From contig NZ_ASJB01000031.1 of NCBI RefSeq assembly GCF_000478275.1, positions 179,850 through 243,849 on the forward strand: a DNA stretch of 64,000 nucleotides, in the 5' to 3' direction. This document shows, in pieces, positions 17,631 through 25,732 of this stretch. The translations under genes were made by a program, and so were the position numbers. The first letter of the stretch is position 1. The number at the start of each line of letters is the position of its first letter. This DNA comes from Amycolatopsis orientalis DSM 40040 = KCTC 9412 (GTDB lineage: Bacteria; Actinomycetota; Actinomycetes; Mycobacteriales; Pseudonocardiaceae). A model generated the notes under the pieces. That model did not search any database. It saw only the letters and a list, made by a program, of their open reading frames with translations, and was not told the origin of the DNA.

Positions 17631-17644
17631 GGGACCAACGGCAC
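17631..17644. promoter_or_regulatory. DosR/DevR-like box GGGACCAACGGCAC
   Basis: GGGACC, G10 and C12 match the pattern shared by the other boxes. It sits in the divergent region between the SulP gene (117 bases upstream of its start) and the DoxX-like gene (138 bases upstream). Distances are long for DosR sites, so confidence is limited. Confidence 0.4.
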
Positions 17645-17781
17645 CGGTCCGCGTGCCTGCCGCGCGCACCCGCCGCGGTACATGACGATGGCCTCGCCTA
17701 CCCGGGCCTTTCGGCCCCAGAGCCGCATCCCGCGACGGAACAGACTCGACCCGACCACGAAAGCCGAACAAGGAGGATTCC

Positions 17782-18366
17782 ATGGCCACCACCGCAAGCG
17801 GGCACCGGCACAACGTTCCCGTCCCGCACCCGGAAGGCCACAATGGACGCTTGGCCGCCGTCCAGAGCCTCGCCGTGCTCCGCGTCGCCACCGGCCTGCT
17901 GTTCCTGTGGGCGTTCGTCGACAAGACCTTCGGCCTCGGCTACGCCACCGCGGCCAAGAACGCCTGGATCGACGGCGGCTCGCCGACCAAGGGCTTCTTG
18001 AGCCACGTCGACGTCGGCCCGTTCGCGGAAACCCTGCGGTCCTGGGGCGGGACCTGGTGGGCGGACTGGCTGTTCATGGCGGGACTGCTCGGCATCGGCC
18101 TCGCCGTCACCCTCGGCGTGGGACTGCGGATCTCCGCCATCACCGGCACCGTGATGATGCTGCTGATGTGGGTCGCGGAATGGCCGCTCGCCCGCACGAA
18201 CGCCGCCGGTGAGCCCACCATGTCGACCAATCCGATCATCGACTACCACCTGATCTACGCCCTCGTGCTCATCGCGCTCGCCGCGACCGCCGCCGGGAAC
18301 ACCTGGGGCCTGGGAGAACGCTGGGCGCGTCTGTCCATCGTGGACCGCAACCGCTGGCTCCGGTGA
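17782..18366 (+). CDS. DoxX/DoxD-like membrane protein (194 aa)
   Basis: Four hydrophobic segments and the blocks LRVATGLLFLWAFVDKTFGL and DYHLIYALVL match the DoxX-like family, which includes the quinone-reducing small subunit of thiosulfate:quinone oxidoreductase. The protein is probably an inner-membrane redox component; its partner is not evident. AAGGAGG precedes the ATG. It is monocistronic and ends at a strong bidirectional terminator. Confidence 0.82.
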   Translation: MATTASGHRHNVPVPHPEGHNGRLAAVQSLAVLRVATGLLFLWAFVDKTFGLGYATAAKNAWIDGGSPTKGFLSHVDVGPFAETLRSWGGTWWADWLFMAGLLGIGLAVTLGVGLRISAITGTVMMLLMWVAEWPLARTNAAGEPTMSTNPIIDYHLIYALVLIALAATAAGNTWGLGERWARLSIVDRNRWLR

Positions 18367-18379
18367 CCACCGGGGCACG

Positions 18380-18411
18380 CGAACCCGGCACCGTTCCCGG
18401 TGCCGGGTTCG
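18380..18411. terminator. Bidirectional terminator hairpin (14-bp stem)
   Basis: Arms 18380-18393 and 18398-18411 are perfect inverted repeats (CGAACCCGGCACCG / CGGTGCCGGGTTCG) around a TTCC loop. It lies between the convergent DoxX-like and Pat-like genes, 14 and 8 bases from their stops, as expected of a shared terminator. Confidence 0.9.
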
Positions 18412-18418
18412 TCCTCGC

Positions 18419-20824
18419 TCACAGGCGGCGAAGGTAAGGATCGGTCCATGGCCGCCGCCGGACGAGTACCCGGACCGCGCCCGCGGCGGCCCCTTCCGCG
18501 GACACGAGGACCGGATCGAGGTCCAGGTCGACGACCTCCGGCACCAGTTCCATGATCCGGTCCGACCGCAGGATCAGCTCCGAGAGCGCGGACCGGTCGA
18601 GCGGGCCGGCCCCGCCGAACAACGCCTTGCCCGCGCGCAAACCGTCGATGAGCGCCTCGGCACCGTCGGTGGTGAGCGGCCCCAGGACCGTGGACCTGTC
18701 GTGGAGCAGGCCGCCGTCGACACCACCGAGCCCCAGGACGACCACCGGACCGAACACGTCGTCGGACTGGACCCGGAGTATCAGCTCGCGATCGCCGAAT
18801 CGGCGCAGGGTCACCCGGATCCCGAAGCAGTCGAGCAGATCTTCACTGTCCTTTCGGGACAGCCAGCCACCGTCCGGATGCGCGGACAGGTACTCGCCCA
18901 CCAGGCGGGTCGCCGTCGCGAGATCGATACCGGGAAAGCCGGGCCGCACGCCCTCGCCCGCGCCGAGCCAGCGGGCTCGCTCGGACAGCTTCGCCATGAC
19001 GGCCGCCGCCTCCTCGACGTCGCCATAGCAGGGAATGCCGCCGAGCGCGGCGACGGACGACGTCTGCCCCAGCCGGACGGCGAGTACGGTCTTGTTCGCC
19101 GGAAGCCCGCCCAGACCGGCCAGACCGGCCAGTGGATCACCGATCCCGGTGGGCACGCCGGCGGCGATCACCGCGTCGACACCGTCGTCCGCCAGGACCT
19201 CGGTCAAGCACGCGGTGAAGGTCTCGGCCGTGACCGCGGCGCTCGTGTCGAGCGGATTCCCCACGCTCGCGTACCCGGGCAGCAGCCGCCGGAGCGCGTC
19301 CCGCGTCTTCCGGCCCAGTTCGGGAAGGAGCAGACCGTTCCTGACGCAGGCCTCCGCGCCCAGGACCGCCGCGCCGCCGGCATTGCTCACGACGGCCACC
19401 CGTTCCCCGGACGGCAACGGCTGCCACGACAGGGCGGCGAGCAGACCGAGGACCTCGGTGACGGTGTCGACGACGAGGACGCCCGCCTGCCCGAACAACG
19501 CGAGCTTGGTCGCTGCCGGGACAGCTCGCGCGGAGGTGTGCGCCGCCGCGGCCCGCTGTGCCGCCGTCGTGGCCGCCCCTCGGATGGCCACGACCGGCTT
19601 CTCCCTGGCGAGAGCGCGTGCGAGCCTGCTGAACTTCCTCGGGTTGCCGAAGGATTCCAGGTACAGCACGGCGATGTCGGTGTCCCCGTCCCCGTGCCAC
19701 CAGCGCAGGAGGTCATTGCCGCTCACGTCGTACTTGTCCCCCGTGGAGACCAAAGTGGACAGTCCGAGGCCCAGCCCGGCGAGGGCGTCCATCAGCGCGA
19801 TCCCGAATCCGCCGGACTGCGTCACCACGCCGATCCGGCCTCTCCGGGCGACACGATGGGCGAAGGTCGCGTCGAGGCGGGTCGCCGGAGCCGTGTTGAC
19901 CACGCCGAAACAGTTGGGGCCGACCAGCCGGATGCCGTGGCGGGCGACGAGTTCGCGGACACGGTCCTCCATCGGCGTCCCGGTCAGGCCCGCCGTGACG
20001 AGCACAATCGAGCGCACCCCGGCCTTCCCGCAGTCTTCGACGACGCCGGGAACGGCCCGCGCGGGCACACAGATCACCACCTGGTCCACTGGGGCGTCCA
20101 AAGAGGACACCGAGGGTGCGCAGGGAACACCGAGGATCTCCTCCGCGTTCGGGTTCACCGCGTGCAGGACGCCGGTGTAGCCGGCGCCGACGAGGTTGCG
20201 CAGGATCGCCCTGCCCACCGAGCCGGCACGCCTGCCCGCCCCCACGACGGCCACCGAGGCCGGGGCGAGCACCGTACGAAGACTCGCCACATCGGCGAGC
20301 CGTTCCCGTTCCTCGATCCGCTCGAGATAGCGGCCGGGCTCGCCGAGATCGATCTCGACGTCGAGCTCCGGGCCGTCCCTGCCGATGACGCACGGCAGTC
20401 CGAGATCGGAGAACACCTTGATCATCCGGGTGTTCTCCGCGAGCACGAGCGCGACGAACCGGCGGATCCCCTGTGCCAGGGCCAAGGACACGAGATGTTC
20501 GAGCAGCAGGGTGCCGACCCCGTGTGCCTGGACCGCGCTGTCGACGACCAGGGCGACTTCGGCCGCGTCGTCCGTGCTCCACGGGCGGTAGTGCGCGATC
20601 CCGACGAGGTCGTCCCCGCGGAAGGCCCCGATCCCCGGTCCCCCGATCGCCAGCCGGCTCAGCAGGTCCAGCCTCCCCGGATGGGCGGTGAAGAAGCGCA
20701 GATAACGGTCGCGTTCGTTCAGCCGCTGATGCAGGGCCAGGACGGCGTCGAAGTCCTCCGCACGCAAGCGGCGGACGGTGACCATGTCGCCGTCCGCCAG
20801 CAGGGCGCTCGTCCCGGCCGTCAC
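18419..20824 (-). CDS. GNAT / ADP-forming acyl-CoA ligase fusion (Pat-like), with shortened ATP-grasp
   Basis: An N-terminal GNAT domain (about 14-160, with VQAHGVGTLLLEHL) is joined to a CoA-binding domain (about 205-320), a succinyl-CoA-ligase-like flavodoxin fold (340-470), a second ligase segment and a C-terminal ATP-grasp region. This order is seen in Pat-like protein acetyltransferases and NDP-forming acyl-CoA ligases. The ATP-grasp part jumps from LLDCFGIRVTL almost directly to ELILRVQSDDVFGPVVVLGL, so roughly 70-90 residues carrying the ATP-binding lysine region are missing and ligase activity is doubtful. GTGA overlap with CBS-BON upstream sets the start. Confidence 0.85.
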   Translation of the reverse strand: MTAGTSALLADGDMVTVRRLRAEDFDAVLALHQRLNERDRYLRFFTAHPGRLDLLSRLAIGGPGIGAFRGDDLVGIAHYRPWSTDDAAEVALVVDSAVQAHGVGTLLLEHLVSLALAQGIRRFVALVLAENTRMIKVFSDLGLPCVIGRDGPELDVEIDLGEPGRYLERIEERERLADVASLRTVLAPASVAVVGAGRRAGSVGRAILRNLVGAGYTGVLHAVNPNAEEILGVPCAPSVSSLDAPVDQVVICVPARAVPGVVEDCGKAGVRSIVLVTAGLTGTPMEDRVRELVARHGIRLVGPNCFGVVNTAPATRLDATFAHRVARRGRIGVVTQSGGFGIALMDALAGLGLGLSTLVSTGDKYDVSGNDLLRWWHGDGDTDIAVLYLESFGNPRKFSRLARALAREKPVVAIRGAATTAAQRAAAAHTSARAVPAATKLALFGQAGVLVVDTVTEVLGLLAALSWQPLPSGERVAVVSNAGGAAVLGAEACVRNGLLLPELGRKTRDALRRLLPGYASVGNPLDTSAAVTAETFTACLTEVLADDGVDAVIAAGVPTGIGDPLAGLAGLGGLPANKTVLAVRLGQTSSVAALGGIPCYGDVEEAAAVMAKLSERARWLGAGEGVRPGFPGIDLATATRLVGEYLSAHPDGGWLSRKDSEDLLDCFGIRVTLRRFGDRELILRVQSDDVFGPVVVLGLGGVDGGLLHDRSTVLGPLTTDGAEALIDGLRAGKALFGGAGPLDRSALSELILRSDRIMELVPEVVDLDLDPVLVSAEGAAAGAVRVLVRRRPWTDPYLRRL

Positions 20825-21396
20825 GTCGCCGCCGGGTTCCGGGTGGTCAGTACGACGGTGACCACACCCGGCACCGTCCTGGCGAGCGCGTCGAGCACCC
20901 TCCGTTCGGCTTCGTCCCGGAACTCGCCGTCGATGCTCACGTAGCCTCCGTCGACCTTCACGGTCCACTTCGGACGATGTCCGGCGTAGTCACTGATCAG
21001 GCCGTGCACCTGCGCGGCGATCGCGTCGTCGGGCCGGACGAGCGGGCGGAGCAGGTCGCGCCTGCTGACCACGCCCACCAGGACGCCCTCCTCGACGACC
21101 GGCACACAGCGCAGCCGGTCGGCCAGCATCCGCCTGCCGATCTCCACGACGTCGGTCGACGGCGAGACCACCTCGACCGGCGTGGACATCAACGCACCGA
21201 CCGTGAACCCGTCACCACCGGCGCGGATTCCCCGCAGGGCGTCGAATTCGGTGAAGGTCCCCAAAACCCGGCCTTCGTCGTCGACGACCGGCAGGCCGGC
21301 GAATCCCTTCTCGGTCAGCACGGCCACCGCCTCGCGAAGAGATGTCGTGGGAGTGGTCGCCACCGCCGGGCTGGTCATGATCTCCGAAGCACGCAT
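20821..21396 (-). CDS. CBS-pair and BON domain protein
   Basis: The 191-residue protein has two CBS motifs (about 1-55 and 65-120) and a C-terminal BON domain (about 128-188), the same architecture as the protein at the left edge. GAGGAGGT before the ATG fixes the start. It is coupled to the following Pat-like gene by a GTGA overlap. A nucleotide-sensing partner for that enzyme is plausible, because CBS domains bind AMP or ATP, but this is inference. Confidence 0.9.
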   Translation of the reverse strand: MRASEIMTSPAVATTPTTSLREAVAVLTEKGFAGLPVVDDEGRVLGTFTEFDALRGIRAGGDGFTVGALMSTPVEVVSPSTDVVEIGRRMLADRLRCVPVVEEGVLVGVVSRRDLLRPLVRPDDAIAAQVHGLISDYAGHRPKWTVKVDGGYVSIDGEFRDEAERRVLDALARTVPGVVTVVLTTRNPAAT

Positions 21397-21422
21397 CGGA
21401 ACCTCCTCGTGTTCGTACTCGG

Positions 21423-21800
21423 TCAGGCGTGACTGCGCAGGAATCCCCTGCACGCGTCGAAGAGTTCTTCCGGCGGGCAAGCCGTGACGCGGTGTTCGAA
21501 GCCCGGGGGAACGCAGGGGGCGCCCGTGCCGGACGCGGCGGTCATCACGACCGGGACTCTCGCCCGGAGCGCGCACACCACACCGAATTCACGGGAGGTC
21601 AGCCCGGACTCGGCGGCACGGACGTCGACGGCGAGATCCGGCCGGTCCGCCTCGTCCAGCGGACAGGTCCCGCCGGGCGCGAGCGCTCGGCACACTCCCG
21701 AGCGGACATGGCACGGACTGACCCGGCAGCCCAGGTTCCGCAACGCGGTCGCGACGGCACCGGACTCGTCGAACGTGGCCTCCGTCAGCAGGATTCTCAT
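21423..21800 (-). CDS. Cysteine-rich hypothetical protein (125 aa)
   Basis: I do not recognise the family with confidence. MRILLTEATF and the alternating hydrophobic pattern suggest a small alpha/beta, possibly receiver-like fold. It has eight cysteines, including C25, C30, C37 and C46, unusual for a cytosolic protein of this size and compatible with a metal or redox site. It lies between Usp and CBS-BON genes in one minus-strand operon; AGGAGACG precedes the ATG. Confidence 0.65.
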   Translation of the reverse strand: MRILLTEATFDESGAVATALRNLGCRVSPCHVRSGVCRALAPGGTCPLDEADRPDLAVDVRAAESGLTSREFGVVCALRARVPVVMTAASGTGAPCVPPGFEHRVTACPPEELFDACRGFLRSHA

Positions 21801-21850
21801 CGTCGTCTCCTCTCGGGGCCCAGGTATGGCCCAACGCGCCTCGGAATCGA

Positions 21851-22357
21851 TCAGAGGATCGGGCCCGGTTCGTAGGAAACGGACGCCAGCAGCCGGCCGA
21901 ACCTGCCTTCCGGGGCCGCCGCGACCGGTGGGATCACCGCGACCGGGCAGGTCGCGTGGCGCAGTGCGGTCTTGCAGACCGAGCCGACCAGCAGTTCACG
22001 GAGCTTGCCGTTGCCGTGGCTGCCCAGTACGAGCAGCGCGGCGCCCTTCGACCGTTCGACCAGCGTTTCGCCGGGATCACCCTGGGGGACGTCATAGGTG
22101 ATCTTGATGCCTTCGTGGGCATCGAGGACTTTGGCGGTCGCGGCTTCCAATGCCTTCAAATGGACGTCTCTCGCCTCTTCCACCGTCCGGTTCGCCGACG
22201 CGTCGTCCAGCATCGAGTCGTGCACCCACACGTTGACCACCTGCAGCGTGGCGCCCTGCCTGATCGCTTGGTCGGCTGCCCAGCGCACCGCCGCCGCGGA
22301 CCCCGCCGAACCGTCCATCCCGACCACGATCCGCTCTTCCGTCGCACTGTCCGTCAT
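21851..22357 (-). CDS. Single-domain universal stress protein (168 aa)
   Basis: One UspA domain with the complete ATP-binding motif GSHGNGKLRELLVGS. Its ATG overlaps the stop of the short nitroreductase gene (ATGA), so it is translated as part of that operon. Unlike the tandem proteins at 809 and 40489 it would need to dimerise to form the usual two-site assembly. Confidence 0.93.
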   Translation of the reverse strand: MTDSATEERIVVGMDGSAGSAAAVRWAADQAIRQGATLQVVNVWVHDSMLDDASANRTVEEARDVHLKALEAATAKVLDAHEGIKITYDVPQGDPGETLVERSKGAALLVLGSHGNGKLRELLVGSVCKTALRHATCPVAVIPPVAAAPEGRFGRLLASVSYEPGPIL

Positions 22358-23148
22358 GACGTCCTTCCCTTCTGTGCCGGTGTTTCCAGAGGTTCTTCGA
22401 CCACGACCACCGCCTGCGGGAAACCGGGGACGCCGTCGATTCCGGCGAGCGTCCCGCGGACCGCCGGGGCGTCGAAAGGCTCGGTGAACACGGTTCCCAC
22501 CAGGCCGTATTCGGTGGAGGCGAGCAGCAACCGCTGCGCGACCGCGCCGGCGCGGAGGAGCTGTCCCCGCGCCTCCGTCGTGGTGCCGATGAGGAACGCG
22601 GCCCAGGACCCGGCCGAGGCCGCCTTCCGGCTGATCTGCCCGCCGACTTTGGGCAGTGCGCCGACGTGCGGCGGGGTGAGCACCCGGACCCCGACGCCCT
22701 CGGCCTCCCCCACCTCGGCGATCTCCCGCCCCCACGCCGCCACCGAGGACGGGGTCGCCTTGGTCCGCCGCCCGGACAGGGCCGCGAACCGGGCGAAGTC
22801 GACCGCGGTGGGCCGGGCCCGGTGCGAGGCCTTGAGCCGGGCGACCCGGTCGAGGGCGGTGACGTCGGACGTCAGGTCCAGGAGCGGCGCCCAGCCCAGC
22901 ACGCGGATCGCGCAGTCGAGATTGGCCAGTACCGCGCCGCAGGCGATCAGCCGCGCGCGCCCGCCGCGATCCCGCAGCCAATGCTTGTTGGCCATCCGTT
23001 CGTACAGGTCGAGCGAGTCGTCGTGGAACGACAGCGTCCACGGGTCCTCGATCCACCGCTTCGGCGCCTGGCGCGCGGCCGCCACGAGGATCCGTTTCTC
23101 CTCCGTCGACCAGACGTGCGCGGTGAGTGCGGTAAGGGAAGTCGTCAT
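22354..23148 (-). CDS. Divergent Acg-type nitroreductase homologue (264 aa)
   Basis: The protein aligns in outline with the Acg neighbour but is about 60 residues shorter. Where active homologues have AP-S-x-HN-[ST]-QPW it reads QAPKRWIEDPW, and the IPRR-arginine motif is replaced by RARPTAVD. The flavin-contacting residues are thus not conserved, and the protein may be a non-catalytic partner or flavin-storage protein. It is coupled to the full-length Acg gene upstream (TGATG) and to Usp downstream (ATGA). A GTG three bases earlier is an alternative start. Confidence 0.78.
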   Translation of the reverse strand: MTTSLTALTAHVWSTEEKRILVAAARQAPKRWIEDPWTLSFHDDSLDLYERMANKHWLRDRGGRARLIACGAVLANLDCAIRVLGWAPLLDLTSDVTALDRVARLKASHRARPTAVDFARFAALSGRRTKATPSSVAAWGREIAEVGEAEGVGVRVLTPPHVGALPKVGGQISRKAASAGSWAAFLIGTTTEARGQLLRAGAVAQRLLLASTEYGLVGTVFTEPFDAPAVRGTLAGIDGVPGFPQAVVVVEEPLETPAQKGRTS

Positions 23149-24113
23149 CACCGCCGCACCTCTCGCCGGTCGCGGGTGACCGCCTCGATCGGGCGGCGTG
23201 GCGTCTTCACGCCCGGATAGCCGTAGCCGAGCCTGAACACGGTCTGGGGGTGCTCGGTGCCACCGAGCAGGTCACGCAGTTCGGCGCGGACGGGGGCGAT
23301 CTCGATCGGCTGGGAGTAGAACGAAGCGCTCAACCCGGCGTCGGTCGCGGTGAGCAGGACCCGCTGCATCGCGCATCCGGCCCGGAGCTGCGACATCGGC
23401 GCGTCGTTCGGCATGGTCAGCACCGCGACCAAGGGATCCTGCTCGAAGACGCGGGGAGCGCCACTCTCCCTGACGTACCGCCCCGGGAGTAGCCCGCCCG
23501 CGGAACGTGGGCCGCCCGCGAAGGCCGGGACACCGTCGTCCTCGGCCTCCTGCCGGGTCCACGCCCGGAGTTCTTCCTGGAAGTCGTCGTCGAGCCCTTG
23601 GAGGTGGTCGGCCCGGCGGACGAGTCGCGCTGTCGCCTCCAGCGAACCGGCTTCGGCCGGCAAGATCAGCCGTGCCCCTTCCGCACGGGCTGCCTCGCTT
23701 ACGGCGGTCCGCACGCCACGTGGCACCGGCTGCTCCGAGAAGGGACGGCGGTTGCTGTACCGCCGGGGGATCGCGGCGGCGAGACGTCGTTCGGTCATGG
23801 TGGGCCGGTGCCGGGGGCCGATTGTCACCCGCGCCAGCAAGGAAGGCCGCTCCCGTTCAGGGAGGAACTCGGTATCGGTGACCCGGCCGGCCGCGGCGAT
23901 CGCGAGCCGCAGGTTCAACAGCGCCGCGCCACAGGCCAGCCGCGCCTCGCGCCCTTCCGGATCGCAGGCACCGAGTACCCGGCTTTCGTCGAGCACGACG
24001 TCGATCGTGTCCGGCGCCAGCTCGAAGATCCACGGCTGGGTGTTGTGCGGTGACGGCGCACGCACCGCGGCCTCCAACGCCGCCGTGACGACCGATGACC
24101 GGGTGAGAACCAT
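23148..24113 (-). CDS. Acg-type nitroreductase-family protein (321 aa)
   Basis: The Acg hallmarks are intact: APSPHNTQPWIF near residue 17, ACGAALLNLRLA near 65 and AAIPRRYSNRRPF near 120. Substrate is unknown; the family binds FMN and is DosR-regulated in mycobacteria. It is the first gene of a minus-strand operon that continues through the short homologue, Usp, the Cys-rich protein, CBS-BON and the Pat-like fusion. A DosR-like box (24193-24206) lies 80 bases upstream of the ATG. Confidence 0.88.
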   Translation of the reverse strand: MVLTRSSVVTAALEAAVRAPSPHNTQPWIFELAPDTIDVVLDESRVLGACDPEGREARLACGAALLNLRLAIAAAGRVTDTEFLPERERPSLLARVTIGPRHRPTMTERRLAAAIPRRYSNRRPFSEQPVPRGVRTAVSEAARAEGARLILPAEAGSLEATARLVRRADHLQGLDDDFQEELRAWTRQEAEDDGVPAFAGGPRSAGGLLPGRYVRESGAPRVFEQDPLVAVLTMPNDAPMSQLRAGCAMQRVLLTATDAGLSASFYSQPIEIAPVRAELRDLLGGTEHPQTVFRLGYGYPGVKTPRRPIEAVTRDRREVRR

Positions 24114-24192
24114 CGCGGTATACCTGCCTTTCGAGGATTCCAGCGTCTCGCGTGCGGCGGGGACGCGGCAGTGGCGGTGGGCCCGGTGTGGC

Positions 24193-24206
24193 AGGACCTT
24201 CGGCAC
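24193..24206 (-). promoter_or_regulatory. DosR/DevR-like box AGGACCTTCGGCAC
   Basis: Matches the shared pattern at GGACC, G10-G11 and C12. It lies two bases beyond the stop of the Rv1733c-like gene and 80 bases upstream of the Acg gene, so it would drive the six-gene nitroreductase-Usp-CBS-Pat operon. Function is inferred. Confidence 0.45.
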
Positions 24207-24208
24207 CG

Positions 24209-24793
24209 TCACTGGGCCGCGAACTCACGCCATTCCTCTTGCCAGCGCGCCGATCGGGCCCGGTCGAGCAGGACCCGGACGACCCGGTACCCGGCCAGCA
24301 CGAACACGAGGAAACCGAGCCACAGGCCCACGCCGGTCCCGATTCCGACGAGGCGGGCGTCGAGGACGGTGAACGGGGCGGCGACCGGGTTCCCGGACTC
24401 GTCCAGCCAGGCAGGGACTTTCGCGCCCGCCTTCGTCCCCCTCGTCGCCTGGACCTCCCCGGCCCGTTTGTCCCCCTCACGCGTCACCCAGGTGGCGGCG
24501 ACCGGAGAGGTCTCGTCGACGATCCCCGCCCGGCCCCCGATGGCGATGGGCGCGCCGTCTTCGAGCAGGGTCGCTTCCACGCGGTACCTGGTGGCCTGCT
24601 CGGCGGCGGCCTGCTCGGCGCGGGCCGCGAAGACGCCGGAAGCCAGCGCCGCGGCGACCGGTAGGGCGACGATCACGAGGATGATCGCGAGAAGCACCGT
24701 GAACGCCTCGATGCGATCTTCGCGGCGAGCGAGCGGGTTGCGACCGGGATGGACCGTATGCCAGGCCCGCGACCAGCGAGACGACATGTTCAT
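24209..24793 (-). CDS. Rv1733c-like two-helix membrane protein
   Basis: The 194-residue protein has an N-terminal NPLARREDRIEAFTVLLAII block leading into one helix, an external loop of about 100 residues with the motif AGVPAWLD-like KVPAWLDESGNP, and a second helix near residue 150. This layout matches the mycobacterial Rv1733c family, known as a DosR-regulon antigen of unknown function. GGAGG eight bases before the ATG sets the start. Two overlapping DosR-like sites lie in the 141-base divergent region shared with the CBS gene. Confidence 0.85.
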   Translation of the reverse strand: MNMSSRWSRAWHTVHPGRNPLARREDRIEAFTVLLAIILVIVALPVAAALASGVFAARAEQAAAEQATRYRVEATLLEDGAPIAIGGRAGIVDETSPVAATWVTREGDKRAGEVQATRGTKAGAKVPAWLDESGNPVAAPFTVLDARLVGIGTGVGLWLGFLVFVLAGYRVVRVLLDRARSARWQEEWREFAAQ

Positions 24794-24862
24794 GACCGTG
24801 ACCTCCGTTGCGGCTCGCCGGGAACGTGGTTTCAGCATCGTCCGGCGAGCCGCCCGGGAAGA

Positions 24863-24876
24863 GGGGCGACGGTCCC
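24863..24876 (-). promoter_or_regulatory. DosR/DevR-like box GGGACCGTCGCCCC (minus strand)
   Basis: Read on the minus strand this 14-mer has GGGACC, G10 and a full CCC end. It lies 70 bases upstream of the Rv1733c-like start. It overlaps the palindrome 24871-24890 (GGTCCCGCC-ct-GGCGGGACC), which joins it to the plus-strand box at 24885, so the two sites face each other in the divergent region. Confidence 0.5.
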
Positions 24877-24884
24877 GCCCTGGC

Positions 24885-24898
24885 GGGACCTCCAGCCG
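24885..24898 (+). promoter_or_regulatory. DosR/DevR-like box GGGACCTCCAGCCG
   Basis: Plus-strand partner of the preceding site, 37 bases upstream of the CBS gene. GGGACC and the spacing are conserved, while the second half is degenerate (AGCCG). Paired sites are common at strongly DosR-induced mycobacterial promoters. Confidence 0.45.
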
Positions 24899-24934
24899 TA
24901 TTCCGGCCCGCCCGCCGGATCGAGACTGGTCTTC

Positions 24935-25330
24935 ATGCGAGTACGTGATGTCATGACCACCCCGGTCGTCGCGGTGACGCCCGCGGCCACGATCGGCGAG
25001 GCGATCGCCGTGCTGACCGGCAAAGGGATCACGTCGCTGCCGGTCGTGGGCGGCGACGGCGAGCTGCTCGGCCTGCTGGCCGAGGAAGACCTGCTCCGGG
25101 CCCGTTACCTTCCCGACGGCGACCCGGACAGCGGGGTCATGCTCAACGGGCACACCAGGGTGAGCGCGCTGATGCGACGACCGGTGGCCGGCGCCCATCC
25201 CGACGCCGACCTGGGCGAACTGGCGGAGAAGATGCTGGAGCGAAGGCTCCGGTCCGTCCCGGTCCTCGAACACGACCGCGTGATCGGTGTCATCACCTGG
25301 CAGGACCTTCTCCGTGCCGGGTCATGGTGA
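24935..25330 (+). CDS. Two-CBS-domain protein (131 aa), Hrp1-like
   Basis: The protein is just a CBS pair: MRVRDVMTTPVVAVTPAATI opens the first motif and RVSALMRRPVAGAHPDADLG the second. Its size and context resemble mycobacterial Hrp1 (hypoxic response protein 1), a DosR-induced CBS protein of unclear ligand. The start is the ATG beginning the first CBS motif. It is monocistronic and is followed directly by the MITE-like repeat segment. Confidence 0.88.
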   Translation: MRVRDVMTTPVVAVTPAATIGEAIAVLTGKGITSLPVVGGDGELLGLLAEEDLLRARYLPDGDPDSGVMLNGHTRVSALMRRPVAGAHPDADLGELAEKMLERRLRSVPVLEHDRVIGVITWQDLLRAGSW

Positions 25331-25356
25331 CGCCTCGTGAGTGGTAATGACGGTTC

Positions 25357-25447
25357 TATTGAGAGGTAAGGCAAACGTGGCGTGATCGACTCGATGCCGT
25401 GAAAGTCCCCTTCCCTACCCTCAAGGTAGCGAAGGAGGCCTTCACTA
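25357..25447 (+). repeat. Dispersed intergenic repeat, copy 2
   Basis: This stretch aligns with 1821-1908 over about 90 bases, sharing GAGGTAAGGC-type, GTGATCGACTCG and GGTAGCGAAGGAGGCC blocks. It is nested in the left half of the MITE-like segment. Confidence 0.7.
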
Positions 25448-25559
25448 CTTAGCAACCTACGTGAGGCCTCCCTCACGAGACCGGGGCCTATCCACAAAGG
25501 ACAGTTTTCGGCGACTCGGCGTCCGGTTGATGCCTGAATGCACGTTCCTGAACGGGGTC

Positions 25560-25599
25560 GTGAGTGGCAAAGAGCGTTCTAACGCTCCTTGCCACTCAC
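25560..25599. repeat. Hairpin with 19-bp stem (one mismatch)
   Basis: GTGAGTGGCAAAGAGCGTT pairs with AACGCTCCTTGCCACTCAC across a 2-base loop, with a single A/C mismatch. Its outer sequence resembles the terminal repeats of the surrounding segment, so it is probably a family module rather than a terminator. Confidence 0.75.
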
Positions 25600-25732
25600 G
25601 ACCACCTCGCAAAACCGCACAAACAACCCAAGCCGGACAATTATCTTCAAAAGAGTGTCTCTCGGAGCCACGGCCCGGCTTCCGCCAGCCAGTCCGGACG
25701 CTCGCCAGGGCACGACATCCTTGCCTTACCCC

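Noticed and set aside
21812..21835. GGGCCC...GGCCC sequence upstream of the Cys-rich gene as a DosR-like box
   Set aside because: The spacing between halves is three bases too long for the 14-base geometry and the gene is inside an operon.
24871..24890. Palindrome GGTCCCGCC-ct-GGCGGGACC as a terminator
   Set aside because: It lies between divergent gene starts where no transcript ends; it is better explained as the joined halves of the two DosR-like boxes.
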